A stretch of 64,000 nt of DNA from positions 13,150,501 to 13,214,500 of the forward strand of contig BSBN01000140.1 of assembly GCA_027924645.1 (NCBI GenBank), in the 5' to 3' direction. Of the stretch, positions 45,391 to 58,898 are shown one piece after another. A model generated the notes under the pieces. It did not search any database. It had not been told where the DNA came from and saw only the letters and a list, made by a program, of their open reading frames with translations. The position numbers were made by a program, and so were the translations under genes. Position 1 is the stretch's first letter. The number at the start of each line of letters is the position of its first letter. The stretch comes from Cunninghamia lanceolata (Eukaryota; Streptophyta; Pinopsida; Cupressales; Cupressaceae).

Positions 45391-47421
45391 CATCTTGATC
45401 ACTCTCCCTCCTCCTACATGAAATAAGTCTCTTAAACACATTCAATTAACACTTCTTTTCTATGTGTATCATTGAATGCTTGGACATTCCACTAGTCTCT
45501 TCTTCATATGGGTGCTCTCACTCTTCCATCTCATGAAGCACTTGTCTCTTCCCTACATGACAAGTGATATTGATCATGGCCAATATCCTATTCTTGGTCC
45601 ATTCCTTCTCCATTCTATCATGAGACTATTGTGTTGTTGCCCACTATGTGGTACCCGTAGCTTTCTATGTTTTCTCATTTCAATTCATGGTTGCACAATC
45701 TCATGTGCAACTGTATTTTACTTTTAGTAACAACAAAATAATCTCGATCATGGTTTTCCTTACTTATATTCTCAAGGGCATGGACAACTTCTTCTCAGGG
45801 TGTGCATTCTTTCTAAGGATCTCCCCTCTTCTTTCTTCCCCATTTATTTAACTTAAAATATTTATCTCCTAAGGTGTTGCTTACTAGTTTACCCCATGTG
45901 GTGGTGTTTATTTTCACAATCCCTAAAGTGTTCACCCCTCTAGTGTTGATGTTTGATATGCTCCCTGAGGCATTGGTGTTTGATACACTCCTTGAGGCAT
46001 TGGTAGTCTGTGAGACACCTAGCATAATACAACTTGTTGGCCTGTGTGCTTCATATGACCTACCTTTCTATACCCATGCTCACCTAGCATAATGCGGCTT
46101 GCTAGTCTGTGATGCATGAGGGTATTATGATTTACATGACCCCTAGCGATAGAGGAAGCTAGCATCTAAGTCATGTACTCTTCTTCGTTCATATTGATTA
46201 CTTTCTTGTCTATTTGTATGTCTTGTCTCCTTGAATCAATCGATTGACTCATTATATTCCTCTATTCTTCTTAAGAATTCCTCTACTTGTTAGTTTTCTT
46301 TATTTTTGTTTTATTTTGGGGATGAGACATAGTATTGAGATAACCTTTTACTTTGAGGTCTCTTTCAATTTTCTAACTCAAAATTTTCTTTTCTTGCTAT
46401 GTGATTTTTCCTCTATGTGTGCATTTTTTATGTTTTTATATGTTTGTGATGTTCTGACATAGTGGTTTGTTAGGTTTATGTTTGATAATATTGTTGTCCT
46501 GTAGGCTTTTGTTGTTAATGTACTTGTTTTGTAGGTTTTGAGTCTAGGGGCTTGATTCCTCACCTTGAAGAGCTATGCTTCCTCTATAGTATCCTTTTGG
46601 TGTTTTGATGTTATTTACTTTCAGTACCTACCCTTTTTATTTTAGCATGAATATTCACATAGTGTCATAAGCCCACTAAAGTGGGGGCTAAATATATTGT
46701 TGTAAATTACACACCCTTGCAATTTCACACTATATTTTTTCCTCCCTTTAGTGTCCATTCCCTTAGTTTGTTTATAGGATAATTTTATCCCCTACATTAG
46801 CCTTTTACCTTCCCATGGTGCTTAGGCCTTTCTTTCAGTGTTATCTTTTTGTCAACATTTGTTGTCACTTATGTGTTAGCCATGTGATTTTCTAGTGTCT
46901 TGCAATTTTTTAACCCAAACTATCTAGAAACTAGTGCTTAGCATAAATGTCCACATGACACACAAGCATCCCATGACAATTTTTTGTTTTATGACTATTT
47001 TTGGGTGTTTCTCTACTTGTCATACTTTTTTGTCTAATGGTAACACCTCGAGAATCTTCTAAATGGCTCATTTGCCTATTCCTCTTCCCTCCTCCCCTTT
47101 CTTTTTGAAGGAACCATTCATTCTTGCATCTCTCTTGGGTCTCTTGGCTCTCTTTTGGAACTCTGTAATTTTCTTGTGCTGCTCTACAGCTTCCTAGAAC
47201 ATTCTCTTTTAGTTTTATTTGTCTTTCTCAAGCCCCTTTCTAGGTGATATTATTCATGGTATTTCTTATTGCAAGCATTTAATTTTGATGTACCCCTGAC
47301 CACCTTGGGATTGTCACATCTGACCAGTTTTCATTTTAGTGACTGCTCTTTAGTCCTAGATGCAATTAGGATAGGAGAACACAATATATTTCTCTCTTTA
47401 TCTACCTTGGCCACCATGGAG
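45391..47421. other. No gene seen
   Basis: T-rich, AT-rich stretch with only short open frames; none has recognisable protein features. Confidence 0.5.
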
Positions 47422-48495
47422 GTAGAAATACCAAAGCAAGGGTTTGAATGAGGAGAACCCCTAGACAACCCCAACCATTTTTCATATTCTATATTTTGCA
47501 ACTTGAAGAAGAAGATTCAAATGTACGAGAGTTTGTTTATCTCTCTTATTTCATTTTACCATTCCATTTCCTCATTATCTTTCAATTAAATTATGTAATA
47601 TTTTGTTGATTTCCTAGTGTATTGTGTTGTTGGGTATTTATTATGGTATTGTATGTTGTCCAGATCAGTTACAAACCTAATCATGGTTGTAAGAATGAAC
47701 TCCTATTTTTTTCTCCCATACAAATGATAGTGCGATGCGTACATATCCACATGATGTATTGGTGTCAAGATTCAAGACTCTCTACTTTTGGTGATAGATT
47801 CTCCTTTTCTTCCTATTTCCTATTCGGTAATTTGTTTTTGGAATTTCTACTTCTACTTTTAGTAAGTTCATGTTTTTCATTCTAGCTTATATGAGTGTAA
47901 TTTAAAAAGTAGAGGTATCTATTTTTCTATATTACAACCACTAAATTAAGTTTTGAAAGATGAATTGAAAGAAATAGAGAAAAGCAGAAATACCAAAGCA
48001 AGGGTTTGAATGAGCAAAACCCTATACAACCTCAACCATTTTTGCATGCAATATTGTACAAATTGAAGAAGAAGATTCAAATGCACAAGAGTTTTTTTAT
48101 CTTTCCTCTTTCATCTTATCATTCCATTTCTTCATTATCTTTCAATTAAATGTAATATTTTGTTGATTTTCTAGTGTATTGTGTTGTTGGTTATTTATTC
48201 TAGTATTGTATGTTGTCTAGAGCAGTTAAAGAACTAAAAATAGTTGTGTAGTACAAACTCCTATTGGTTTGCTCCCATACAGATAATAATGTGATGCGTA
48301 GATATTTATGTGATGTGTTGGTGTTGAGGTTAGAGACTCTCCTCTTTTGGTGGCAGCTTCTTTTCTTCCTCTTTCCTACTCAGTAGTTTGTTTTTGGAAT
48401 TTATACTTCTACTTTTAGTAAGTTCATGTTTTTCATTCTAGCTTATATGAGTGTGGTTTAAAAAGTAGAGGTATCTATTTTTCTATATTACACCC
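47422..48495 (+). repeat. Repeat B, two copies with a 43-base piece of repeat A between
   Basis: B1 (47422-47940) and B2 (47984-48495) are alike along their length, starting near AGAAATACCAAAGCAAGGG and ending GTATCTATTTTTCTATATTA. The 43 bases between them (47941-47983) match the start of repeat A, and B2 is followed directly by the full repeat A copy 2. The order is therefore B-a-B-A. Confidence 0.85.
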
Positions 48496-48905
48496 AATAA
48501 ATGAAGTTTTGAAAGATGAATTGAAATAAATAGAGAAAAGGAGAAGAGACTATCAAACCATCAAGCATTTGAAGCCCTTCAAATACGAGTGACCACATAG
48601 ACCAAGAAAAATGGTTGTGACAACTTGGGAGCTTGCCTTTAGGTCGAGCCCCTACTTAAGTCTTTCAACCTCCATGGGCAACCACTATGAAAAAAATAAA
48701 AAATATGTGTGCTCTTATTCCCTAAGTGCATCTAAGAAATAACAACAATGACAAAATAAATGAAAACTAGGAGTGTCAACCCTAGTGTATGGGGAAGAAT
48801 ACCCTAGTGTATGAATGAAAATTAGGGTGGTCTATGCCATAAGTTTATGAAAATATAGACAAAGCAATACTCAATAAATCGGCAAAGTAACACTATTTAT
48901 TGTAA
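48496..48905 (+). repeat. Repeat A, copy 2
   Basis: Same orientation as copy 1 at 44973. Shared passages include GACCAAGAAAAATGGTTG and the GAATACCCTA-GTATGAAT region. Confidence 0.85.
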
Positions 48906-50396
48906 ATGAAACAATGTTACCTAGATGTAGAACAATTATAGAGGTTGCAATCTCCTTGAGAGCCAAATTCTATTTACAAACTATTGCATTTGTGTTGTAA
49001 TTGATTTCAACAGTGTGAGGTTTAGGAGTGTTTTCAAGAATATAGCGTTGTCAAAGGAACTCTATGACAATGTGATCAGATATAAAGACAAAGGAGATGG
49101 ATAAGAGAAGTTGTGAAGAGAAGGGTAAGGTGATGGATTCATGTACTATGTATACTGATTGGACCAGTATCATTTGTACACAATTGTACCCTATCTCCTA
49201 AAGTTCATAGACAAAGATTGTGCTAACATTAAGATTCTTGTTTTGTAAAAAGAGTTGCTTGTTGTTGTATGACGATTAAGAATGAAGTCTCTAATGAGGT
49301 GAATATTGTATTCATTATTTCCCAAGGAAAATCATTGCTTTAGTTTAGAAATAAAAATTCAAGATGTCCAAGGCACTAGAGTTTACACAAAAGAAGCTCG
49401 GGAGAATGCCACACATTCCTCCAAATTTGAAGATATAGCCTTATGGTTTGGTAGTCTATCAGAGACATGTGTGTAGATTGTATGATCCTAATTTTAGAGA
49501 TTTAAAATTACCACATAAGATTCTAGATCTCATAGAGTGAAGACAGAGATTTAGGTGGGTTGCAATCAGGAGGTGTCAGAGAACTTCTCTGCATTTCTTT
49601 GCTTTCAAAGATGAGGTATTGTGGTTTGAAGGATGATCTATTATAAATAAGAATATAGTTATATTCAAATCTCGATTACTAAGGTGTACCACAGAGATTC
49701 TCTGGGATCGGCAAAACCAAGACACTTCTTGTTGTTGATTAAGGTTGTCTAGAGGAGAAAGAAGAAGCCACTGCATTTCACTATAGTTCATCTTTTGTCT
49801 TTGGTGTTTGGAGGATGAGTTAAAATGTTTAGTTTGATGGTTTAGTTTAGGTTTCAAGTGTCAAAGTGCACTGCAAGTTGGTTTTTCAATGTTCCATCTC
49901 AAGACTGTGAGTTTAGTGTTCATTTGTGAGACCAAGCTCATTCTCTGATTGTTTTAGCCAAAAAGAAAACATATATTTCAGAAGAAGGATTGTTTGAGAA
50001 GGTTTGTGTAAGTCTTATGTTTCTTGTGTGATGATCCACATGATGTTAATTGATCCCTTCACTATTGCCTTATGTTTGGAGCTATTTTGTAGAAGTATAA
50101 GTGTTTGTTGGGTTGACTTCATGTTCTTTGATGATACTGTCAGATGATTTGAAGTGTGTGCCTTCTTGGAACAATGTATTATTTAAGAATAGGTCTAGTT
50201 ATCACTTTAGTTGATCCACATTAGTTTTCTACACCTTTAGGATTCCAACTTGGTGTGGCCTTCCATGTTTCATCTTGGCTGACAAGGGAGAAAGATTTTG
50301 TAATTTGAGGAAGATATAAATGAAAGATCTTGTTTGTTGAGGAATGTAAGAGTGAGTTAGAGGGTATGACGATGTTTGTATGTGAAATTAAGTATG
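48906..50396. other. No gene recognised
   Basis: Mixed-composition DNA with short open frames. The passage around 49370-49560 is less AT-rich and gives a broken frame with GRMPHIPPNL and LYDPNFRDLKLPHKILDL. I do not recognise it; it may be a gene fragment or chance. Confidence 0.35.
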
Positions 50397-51877
50397 TGTT
50401 AGGTCTCAAAAAAGTAGGTTATAAACCATAGGAGGTTGCCAAGCTCTCTTAATGCTTTTGGCTAACTGGAATATGGCTGATATGATTAAAACACCCTTCT
50501 CTTTAGGTTATGCTAGACCTAGGCGGGTGTACCTTGATAAGTAATGCAGATTTATGTGACCTTAGTGATCTACTCATAGTGGCATATGGATGTGAAATAG
50601 ATGTAATGCTGAAACTATTTCTACTCCTAATGTTTGAATCTTGAATTTGTGAATAAGGTTTTGAAATGTTTTTGTAATGATCAGTGCCTAATTCTATTAG
50701 GTCAATGGGGTCAATATTTGTATGATTTGTATATCTATTTACTTGTCTTAACTCCTACTATCTGGCACCTTTTGAATGTTCACACCTTGTGTGAATGTGC
50801 AAAAATGTTGGTTATTAGACTTTTCTTTAAAAATCCAATTGATACTACTCCAAATTATTGTGGTTGTTTGAAAGGATTTTAATTTTACTTTGAAGGAAAC
50901 CAACTAAGATTATTTATTTAGACAATTTTAACTTGGGGCAGAGACCAATAAATCTAAATCATTTAGATGGACTTAAATCAACTTCATATAGAAGCCATCC
51001 AAGCGTACCTCACAGAGACATCAAATGTGCCTTGATAAATCTAATTGATTTAAATAAGTAGAAAAATTCAATATGGAGACAGTCAAACAACTCATAAGAT
51101 TGAATATTAATAGAATAGTAGAACACCATAGATATATCCACAGATTTAAACCATCTTACCCATTATATTATTAAACTATCATGACAGTTCTATATCTTGC
51201 TTCTAAAATATGACTGAAAGAGATATTATAGTATATAATAATTTTCTTTTGAATGATGATGATAAACATAGGCCTTGGTTTCCCTTATATATATGGGAAG
51301 AAACAAGCTTCAGGTCGAAACAACATGACTATTCATAAATTACACCCTTTGACATAACTAAAACATAATTAGGAAATAGATAATGTAAGCATAAGCATTT
51401 GACGAAGATCTGAATTGGTTAATCATCATGGAACACCTGTGACCATTGGTCTAACAATGTCCTACTCTCCAATGCTACAGTATCTATCAAATGTGCTTTT
51501 CCTGTCATCTATACTAGAAGCAATATATCATAAAATATCAACAAAAATTTATTTTTGTTTTGCCTAACCACTTCATGTTTCTCTAGCAATGAACAAATTT
51601 ATCTTAGAGATGTGATCGATGTACTTGTGAGAAGTGTAAGTATCTACATAAATTATATCACTCATGACTAATTCTAGAGTGAAGATCTTGTCAAGGTATA
51701 TATGCATGTTTTCCACTACTTTGTCTTCATTAATTATCTTCTCAAGAGTTGCTAGTAATAATTGAGTCAATTCATCTTTCCAACTATCTTTCTCCTATAA
51801 ATTGCCTTCAGAGTTGAAGAAACTAGGAAATGCCATATCCATGTGTTGATCAAAATCACCTAAATCTTTTGCTAACA
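50397..51877 (-). mobile_element. 3' LTR of the large minus-strand element
   Basis: The left edge TGTTAG is fixed by alignment with the copy at 62681. Alignment extends at least to 51718, where the other copy leaves the window. CTAACA at 51872-51877 pairs with TGTTAG and is a candidate right edge, giving about 1.48 kb. I see no convincing polypurine tract there, so the right edge is provisional. Confidence 0.7.
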
Positions 51878-54764
51878 GAGCATTAAATCTTTCATGTTCA
51901 CTAATTAGGTTATCATATTCTTTAAACACTTGTTCCTCAACATTTGTTTTGGCCTTTAACTCGTTCTCTAGCATTCAGAGGTGCAGTCTCTTATGCTCTT
52001 GGTAAGCATTATGCATCCTATTATGCAATTCCCATATCCTGTCACTATTTCCCATCATTTTCTCAAACCTCTTCTTGACCAGTTCTGAAACTATGTTATA
52101 TTTAGTAGCTTTCATCTCAGTTGTTGATTCGTCACTCTTCTTTTGGAAATTTTCTACTTTGATCTCCGAATAGTTGGCATCAGCTCTTGGTTCTACCACA
52201 TTTTTATCATCTTCTAAATAAGGTGAATAGCTTCTTGATAATGCTTGCAACTTATCTTTATAAGTGGCAACCTCTTGCCTTAACTTTGCATTCTCTACCA
52301 CGTATGCATTATTCTTTCACACCAGTTGCTCAATTTGTGCCTTTGTAAATTTGGCAACATTCAAATTCAGGTGAATAGTCTCAAGAGGATCTGTATCTCC
52401 AACTCATTGGATCATGAGATGACCAAACACTTCATTTGGATTATCAATGATTTGAGGTCTCTCTTATTTTGGGGATATAGTGCCCATATTAGCAATGTTG
52501 CTTTGTTAGGATCATATCCAGACCCTATTTTGATCTTATCTAGACCCTCAATAATTAGCTACAATTTTTTTTCTTGATTTCTTTTGAAAGTATCAAAAAC
52601 AATGGCAGATATCATATCCCATCTCAAGAGTAGCATTACCCCTGCTTCTTCAAGCAATTCTCTCCCCTTTTCTAGAGTCATGGTCTCCATTGCTCTATCG
52701 ATTTCTATTTGAAGTTCCTACAACACCTCAACCTATACTTCTGGAGTAATATCGTTCATCTTTTCTCTAGCATGTTTGCCTTTATACTCATACAGGAAGG
52801 CTTTGAATTCAGGGGTTTTGATAAAGTCGTCATCTGAAACAAGTTTTTGACATGCCATGTATCTTATGTCTTCTAACAACTCATCAGGGGCTTCCATGTT
52901 GAACTTTTCTCTATCCTCAGAGGTTCATAATTTTGAATTAGAGGCTCATAGCTTTGGACATCTCCATCTCCTATATCAAATTCATCATCCTCTACATTAG
53001 TAGTATCAAGAGAGAAATGGATGTTTGGTGTAGGTTGTGGGGAAACATGACCCAATGGTATCTCACACTCAGCTTGTGTTTGTTTGACAAATTTTTTGTA
53101 TTCTCTAAAAAACATGAGGAGGAATATTCTTTGTTAAATCTAACACGTGTAATTAGCATGTCCAACATTTCAATAGGATCATCAATATTTAGAAAAGGTC
53201 CTATATAATTGGGGTTTCTGGCTACCCTCTAAGCCTCGTCCAACATTATTCTATGATACACACTTCTTCTTTCAAATGTTGTGTTCTCATCACAATTTCT
53301 AATCAAATCATCATCAACAAATAGAACATGGTAATATCTTTTCAATTTTTTACTTATGTTGACACCATTTATGAAATATTCTAGATCAAAGTTTTCTCTT
53401 GCATTGCCTGATGACAATCTAAACTATTCTAGCTTGTTATTGATCATTTGATATCCTTTATAAAAAAGAACTGTAAAATCTCCAAAACATAGAGTACTAG
53501 GCATAAATGACTGCTTATTATGACACTTAAGGTGCATGAAATTTGAGTAGGCTATCTACCTAACAATTTCCAAATAGGCAACTCTATCTGGACAAGTTTT
53601 TGGTAACAAAATAGGTGGTCCTTCATACCCAAACACTCTTATCTTGGTGCAATCATTATAAACATACCGGTCACCCCAATTGTGACTAAACTTTCCCTTT
53701 TCATTTTTATTCTTTGGCCTCAGAAACCTCTATATTTCTATTGACAAATTGTGATCACATGGATGACCTAGCAATTTATATATAAGTTTCACAAAATACT
53801 CTTCAAAATAGAGGTAGTGGGATCTCTCACACCTACTATCCCATATTAAAGTCCACATCTGTACATGTTTAATATCTCCATTTTTGTCCAAATCCCTTAC
53901 TCTCAAACACTCATTCCACAGACATAAGTTCTATCCCTCATACAAGATAAGGTGCATAAAGAAATAGTAATGCCAGAATTTGCTACCCCCATTTCTTATA
54001 GCAATTAGTTCATTGTGAAGGTCATTTGCAAGGTACTCTACATAGTCTAGGTATTGTGCATCTTGAGTCTCCAGACCTGCGGTCAGGACCATTGGTGCAA
54101 CCTCCATGAATAGGGAGGCTTCCACACCAAGCAATTGACACATAGAATAATAGGTGCATTTGAAATATTCCTCAAAAAACTCTATAGAGTAAGGTGGTTT
54201 CTCAACCCCTAAAAACACCATGAGCCTATTCCCCTCATCTTGAGGCCTATGCAAAGGTAATCTTCATCTCTTGTAGTTATTACTCATATTGTAATTTTCA
54301 TTCAATAAATCCTTGATTCTGAATTTGACATCCAAACTAGTGTCCAACTAGAATACCATCAATATGTAATCTTTGGTAATAGGGATAAAATTGGACCCAT
54401 TATTCAATTCAACTAGGCAAATCTTCAGATTGTAATTTTTGGCCACTACTTTTAACAATTCCACATTAACAAACACATTTGGCACTATAAGATTTCAAAG
54501 GTTCAGTCTCCATGGATTCGAGACAGGTTTATGCCTATGTATTTTCCTATATTGATATGGAAAAAGATCATATACCCTCATTAGAGTCCATATATCCCCT
54601 ACTTGTTTGTATATGTCTTCTAATTTTTCTACTTGATGATTTAACAAGGCATTTCTCCTAGATCTTTGTCCTAATTTCAGGCATTAAACTATTAAATCTT
54701 TGTTTACATGCCTTTCATCTAGTTTTTGCCTTTTTCTGTTAGGATTTTCAGTTGTTTCTTCCAT
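51573..54764 (-). pseudogene. Unknown long 3' ORF downstream of integrase (about 1060 codons)
   Basis: It starts MEETTENPNRKRQKLDERH at 54764. The same frame is seen at 54764-53229, 52301-51975 and 51770-51573, interrupted by stops and, around 53115-52873, by a shift into another frame. Visible features are a basic N-terminus, a middle part with FLGVEKPPYSIEFFEEYFKC (about 54210) and KFWHYYFFMHLILYEG (about 53978), an acidic stretch (about 53000-52900) and a lysine/glutamate coiled-coil C-terminus (about 52300-51980). I do not recognise the family. It occupies the place where Athila-type elements carry an env-like ORF, but I see no clear signal peptide or transmembrane span. Its end lies inside the 3' LTR. 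Confidence 0.6.
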
Positions 54765-56204
54765 GATATAATATTATGCAAGAGAATTCTTACTTTTGTT
54801 AATGTAAATCGAACCAGTAAGCTGTAAACTTCAAGCTTAGAGTACTTACTTGGATATCTACTTCTGGTTTTTGAATTACGGCTTTCGCTACATCCTACCC
54901 TTGCTCACCATGTTTACTCAATGGTTAAAATTCTCTCAATATTTTCCTTGATATACCTGACTCTATGCATTAATGGTTTTTCATGGCAACTTTCATGTCA
55001 TCGAAGGGACATTTAATATTTTGAATAAGGATTGTCTGAACATTGCTAACCATATCTTATCATTATTTTATTGGGATGATCAATGTCATTAAGATGTATT
55101 TGATCTTTTATTTCCTTTGGGATTTCAGAATGACCTTAGATGGTGTCACGCCAAAATCCCCTCCTATAAAAGTCTCTTTGATATCCCTTTACTCATTATG
55201 TGGTCTGTCTTTTCGAAGGGACTAGAGATCCTCTCTCTTCGATATCCTAAAGTCATCTCAAAATATTCTTAATCTTTTTCTTTTATTGGTGGCTTATTGG
55301 TTAGAATAAGAATTTAGTCACCCCAATACTCCAAAGTTTTTTTTTCAAAATATTCAATTTAATCTTTATCATTTTATCGGCGGGACACATTTAGGTGTCA
55401 CATCGATATTCATTAATCCCCTTAATATGTCTTTTATGTCTTCAGAGTATCAAAGAGACTTTGAAAGAGTCACTCTAACACTCCAATCTATCAGTCCCTT
55501 TGACCTTTTGATGTCAGCCTGATATATCGCCAACTTATGTATTTTTGCTCTTCTAATCATTCAGGTTATTGAAGAGACTCCAAAGTGAGTCTCCCTAGTC
55601 CCTCGATACTTTACTTTTTGTTTTATTGAAAGAGATCCTAAGGCAAACCTAATGACATGGAAGACTTTTTAATATGATTTTTTGTTTTTAGGGCTGAAAT
55701 GATAAAATATGAACTTATTAGGTTAGAGTGGGGAAATTTGAAATGGTATGTTGGAGACAACATGATGGCGGGAAATGGATTTTTATCAAAAATATTTAGG
55801 GTTAAAAATTTGTTCCAACAATGGCTCTACCTGGGGATGAATGGCTATGTGGTCATTGCAATAATTTAGAAGATATTCTCTCAGATGCAGACTAATGGTG
55901 GAGGGGAGGGTGGGAAATGGAAATCCTAACCTATTGTGAATGGAAAAAAATTCAAGAGAAGTATTTTAGGAATCGTCCATGCACTGGGAATTCCTATACT
56001 TTACCACTCATATTCTATAGGTAATAAGAATCTTCACCACATTTACCAGTGATGATAAATGGACCCATCCATAAGGCCTCAACTTTACCATGTTTTAAGT
56101 TGTCCTGTCCTCTAGCATTCAACATTAGCACCATGTCATCCACCTTAAATTTCCTTTCCTTAGCACTTTTATCAAACAAGTATTTCATCTGTAATTGTAT
56201 TTTT
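54765..56204 (-). other. Spacer between integrase and the 3' ORF
   Basis: About 1.4 kb on the minus strand without a supported frame. It contains short repeated phrases near 55140-55640, such as AAAGTCTCTTTGATATCCC and TCAAAGAGACTTTGAAAG, which may be degenerate duplications. Confidence 0.4.
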
Positions 56205-57065
56205 TCATTCTATAGCTTGAGCCCTTATGTCATCCACTTCAGCCAATTGTTCCATTCTCTCTTCCATGGGTTTAAGAACATCTATGTCTTCTTGGAGAAT
56301 AAATTTATAAACTGGTAGAAGATTATGTATAGGAAGCCTGGCTTGACCACTGTACAACAATTCAAATGGGGATTTTCCTGTACTCTTTTTTATAGTAACC
56401 CTATCTACCCACAAAGCCATTTTCAATTTTGAATCCCATGCCCTTTTTTTATTTTCTAACATTCTTTTAATTATTTTTAGGATGCTTTTATTGCTCAATT
56501 TTTCTTGCCCATTGGCCTTAAGATGATATGGGGAGGCATATGAGATTGTTATGCAATAGGATTCACACAATGTTTTGAATTCATCTGATCTAAAGCACAT
56601 GCCATTATCTTTAATGAGTCTCACCAGAACTCCAAACCTAGTGATCATGTTTACTTATAGAAAATTAACCACCACTTTACTAGTCGCTTGTTTGGTTGGA
56701 ATTTCCTCTATCCATTTTGTAAAATAGTCGGTGGCTACCGGGATCCATTTGTACCCACTACTAGATCTTTCTGCAGTCTCCCCTATAAATTTAATTCCTC
56801 ATTGATGAAATGGAGCTTCAACTTGCATTGGTCTTAATGGTAAGGCTCCTTGGTAGTTTAATTTGCCAGAGAACTTTTGACAAGCTTCACATTTTCTCAC
56901 ATATCTGTGGGCATCCTTAAAGACTTCAGACTAGTAGTAACCTGCTCTCATTATTCTATGTGAAGTGGTCTTTGCTGATAAGTGTCCTCTGCATACATCT
57001 TTATGCATTTATTGTAATATCTTATCAGCTTGTGTTTCATCCAGGCATAAGAGTAAAATACCATC
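56205..57065 (-). pseudogene. Integrase
   Basis: The zinc-binding end includes KCEACQK near 56900. Core motifs are FIGE near 56785 (the Asp normally before it reads Lys), IKDNGMCFRSDEF near 56610 (second Asp present) and NGQEKLSNKSI near 56510 (the catalytic Glu position is altered). KSPFELLYSGQARLP near 56360 marks the C-terminal half. Two of three catalytic residues appear lost, and stops separate the parts. Confidence 0.82.
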
Positions 57066-57389
57066 TCTATTTTTCCAGTTTAAATCTCCGTCCATGAAGA
57101 CATATTTTTATGCAATGAGTTTCAAAGTTCTCCTTTGATTGTCATTCAAGCCTTGAGGACATTTCATGTTTTTGAGATAATACATTACATTAGTGTACCA
57201 AGGTGTATGCTTAATGCTTGCAAAAATGTTATTCTCCTCTTGTATGTTGAAAACTTGTGTAGCCTCCAAGTTTGATTCAACCATCAACTTGGCCAAACCC
57301 TAACCTCTAACAAGCTTGGTGATTTGGATGTCAATGTTAACTTCTTGGATTCCATTGATCCATCTACATCTATGTCCTATAACTTCATT

Positions 57390-58760
57390 CTAGATAAAAA
57401 CATCCTTCACCATAGCATTTGGTACATAGGTTATCACATGAGCTCCAACCAAATATGGCCTGAATGCCTTCACTGCTTTCACTAGGGCATAGGCTTGTTT
57501 CTCAGTAATGTCATATTTCAACTTTGCCTCCTGAAGTGATTTACTAAAAAATGAGATGGGTTGTTCATAGCCTTCTTTATTCTTTTGTAACATCAGAGCT
57601 GCCACTATATGGAAAGATGCAAAAGAGAATATTTGGAATGGCTTATCAAACTCTAAGGATTTTAATACAAGAGCCTCTTTAATAACTCTCTTAATGGATA
57701 TAAATGCATCAATGGCCTCTTTATTCGAATCCACCTTTGCACCCTTCTTCAACATTTTGGAAACTGGCTTGACAATTTCTGTAAAGTTTGATATGAATCT
57801 TTTGACAAAATATATTTGTCTAAAGAAAGATTGAATACCTTTCACATTTTTTGGAATAGGAATTTTGTCAATAGCCTCTACCCTTTTAGGATTAATCCTT
57901 ACACCATGCTTTGAGACTATGTGTCCAAGTAGTTTTCCTTCTATCACAACAAGAAGGCACTTCTTTGGATTTAAAGAAATGTACCATATTCCAAAGCCTT
58001 GATGAAAATTTTCTCTAAGTGTAAACAATGGTCTTCTACCCTTTTAGAGTATCTTGTAAGATCATCCTGGTAGACCACCATTATTGTGTTAATCAAATCA
58101 GTAAAAGCTACATCCATGTCCCTCTAAAATGTTTCCCCAACAATTGTAAGGCCAAACGACATTCTCACATAGACATAAGTACCCCAAGGTGTTGTAAAAG
58201 TAGTCTTATATTGTTCTGATTCTTTAACCTTTACCTAGTTATATCTAGAGAATACATCGATCTTGGACAATAATTCACATCCTATCACTTGTAACATGGT
58301 CTCCATGTTTGGAAGGGGGTAGTTGACTTTTAGTGATGAAATGTTCAATTTTTTAAATCTACGCACAATCTTATATCACCATTCTTTTTTCATACAGGTG
58401 TCAGGTTTGATACCCATGAAGAGTGTCTAATTGGTTTCATAATAGCTCCCTCCCTGATCTTCATAAGTTCTTCTTGCATCTTAGGTGCCAATGTGGGGTT
58501 TATAGGCCTTTGCCTTTGTCTGAATGGCTTGGAATCAGGTTTCAATGGTATTTCATGTTGAAACAAGTCTTCTCTATATGCCTTAAGATAGTCATAGGAC
58601 TAGGCAAACACATGTTTATATTTCTGAGTAGGGTTATAAGCATTTCTCTAATTTTTGCACTGATCCTTTTCCCAATGTAAACCTTTTTAGGAGCTATCTC
58701 TGTTCCCAAATTAGATTCCTCAACATCCTTGAGATTTACAACTACATGATTCAAATTATA
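57390..58760 (-). pseudogene. Reverse transcriptase and retroviral-type RNase H
   Basis: The RT start region is KVYIGKRISAKIREMLITLL near 58690. The fingers/palm include KTTFTTPWGTYVYVRMSFGL near 58180 and VVYQDD near 58068; the thumb includes LLGHIVSKHGVRINPKRVEA near 57920. RNase H follows (FSFASFHIVAALMLQ near 57620, where the usual TDAS aspartate is missing, and EKQAYALVKAVKAFRPYL near 57480). After RNase H the sequence goes directly towards integrase without another RNase H. Frameshifts lie near 58540 and 58030. Confidence 0.87.
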
Positions 58761-58898
58761 TCTATCCTATCCATCAAACACTCTTTCTAGGGCTACAAGG
58801 CCTTTAGGTATTTTGTTTGTTTTGAGCTGGACCACTTCTTTCCCAAAAAAGGTTTCTTTGTCATCAACCTCTTCTACGAATGAATTGAAATCTATTTC

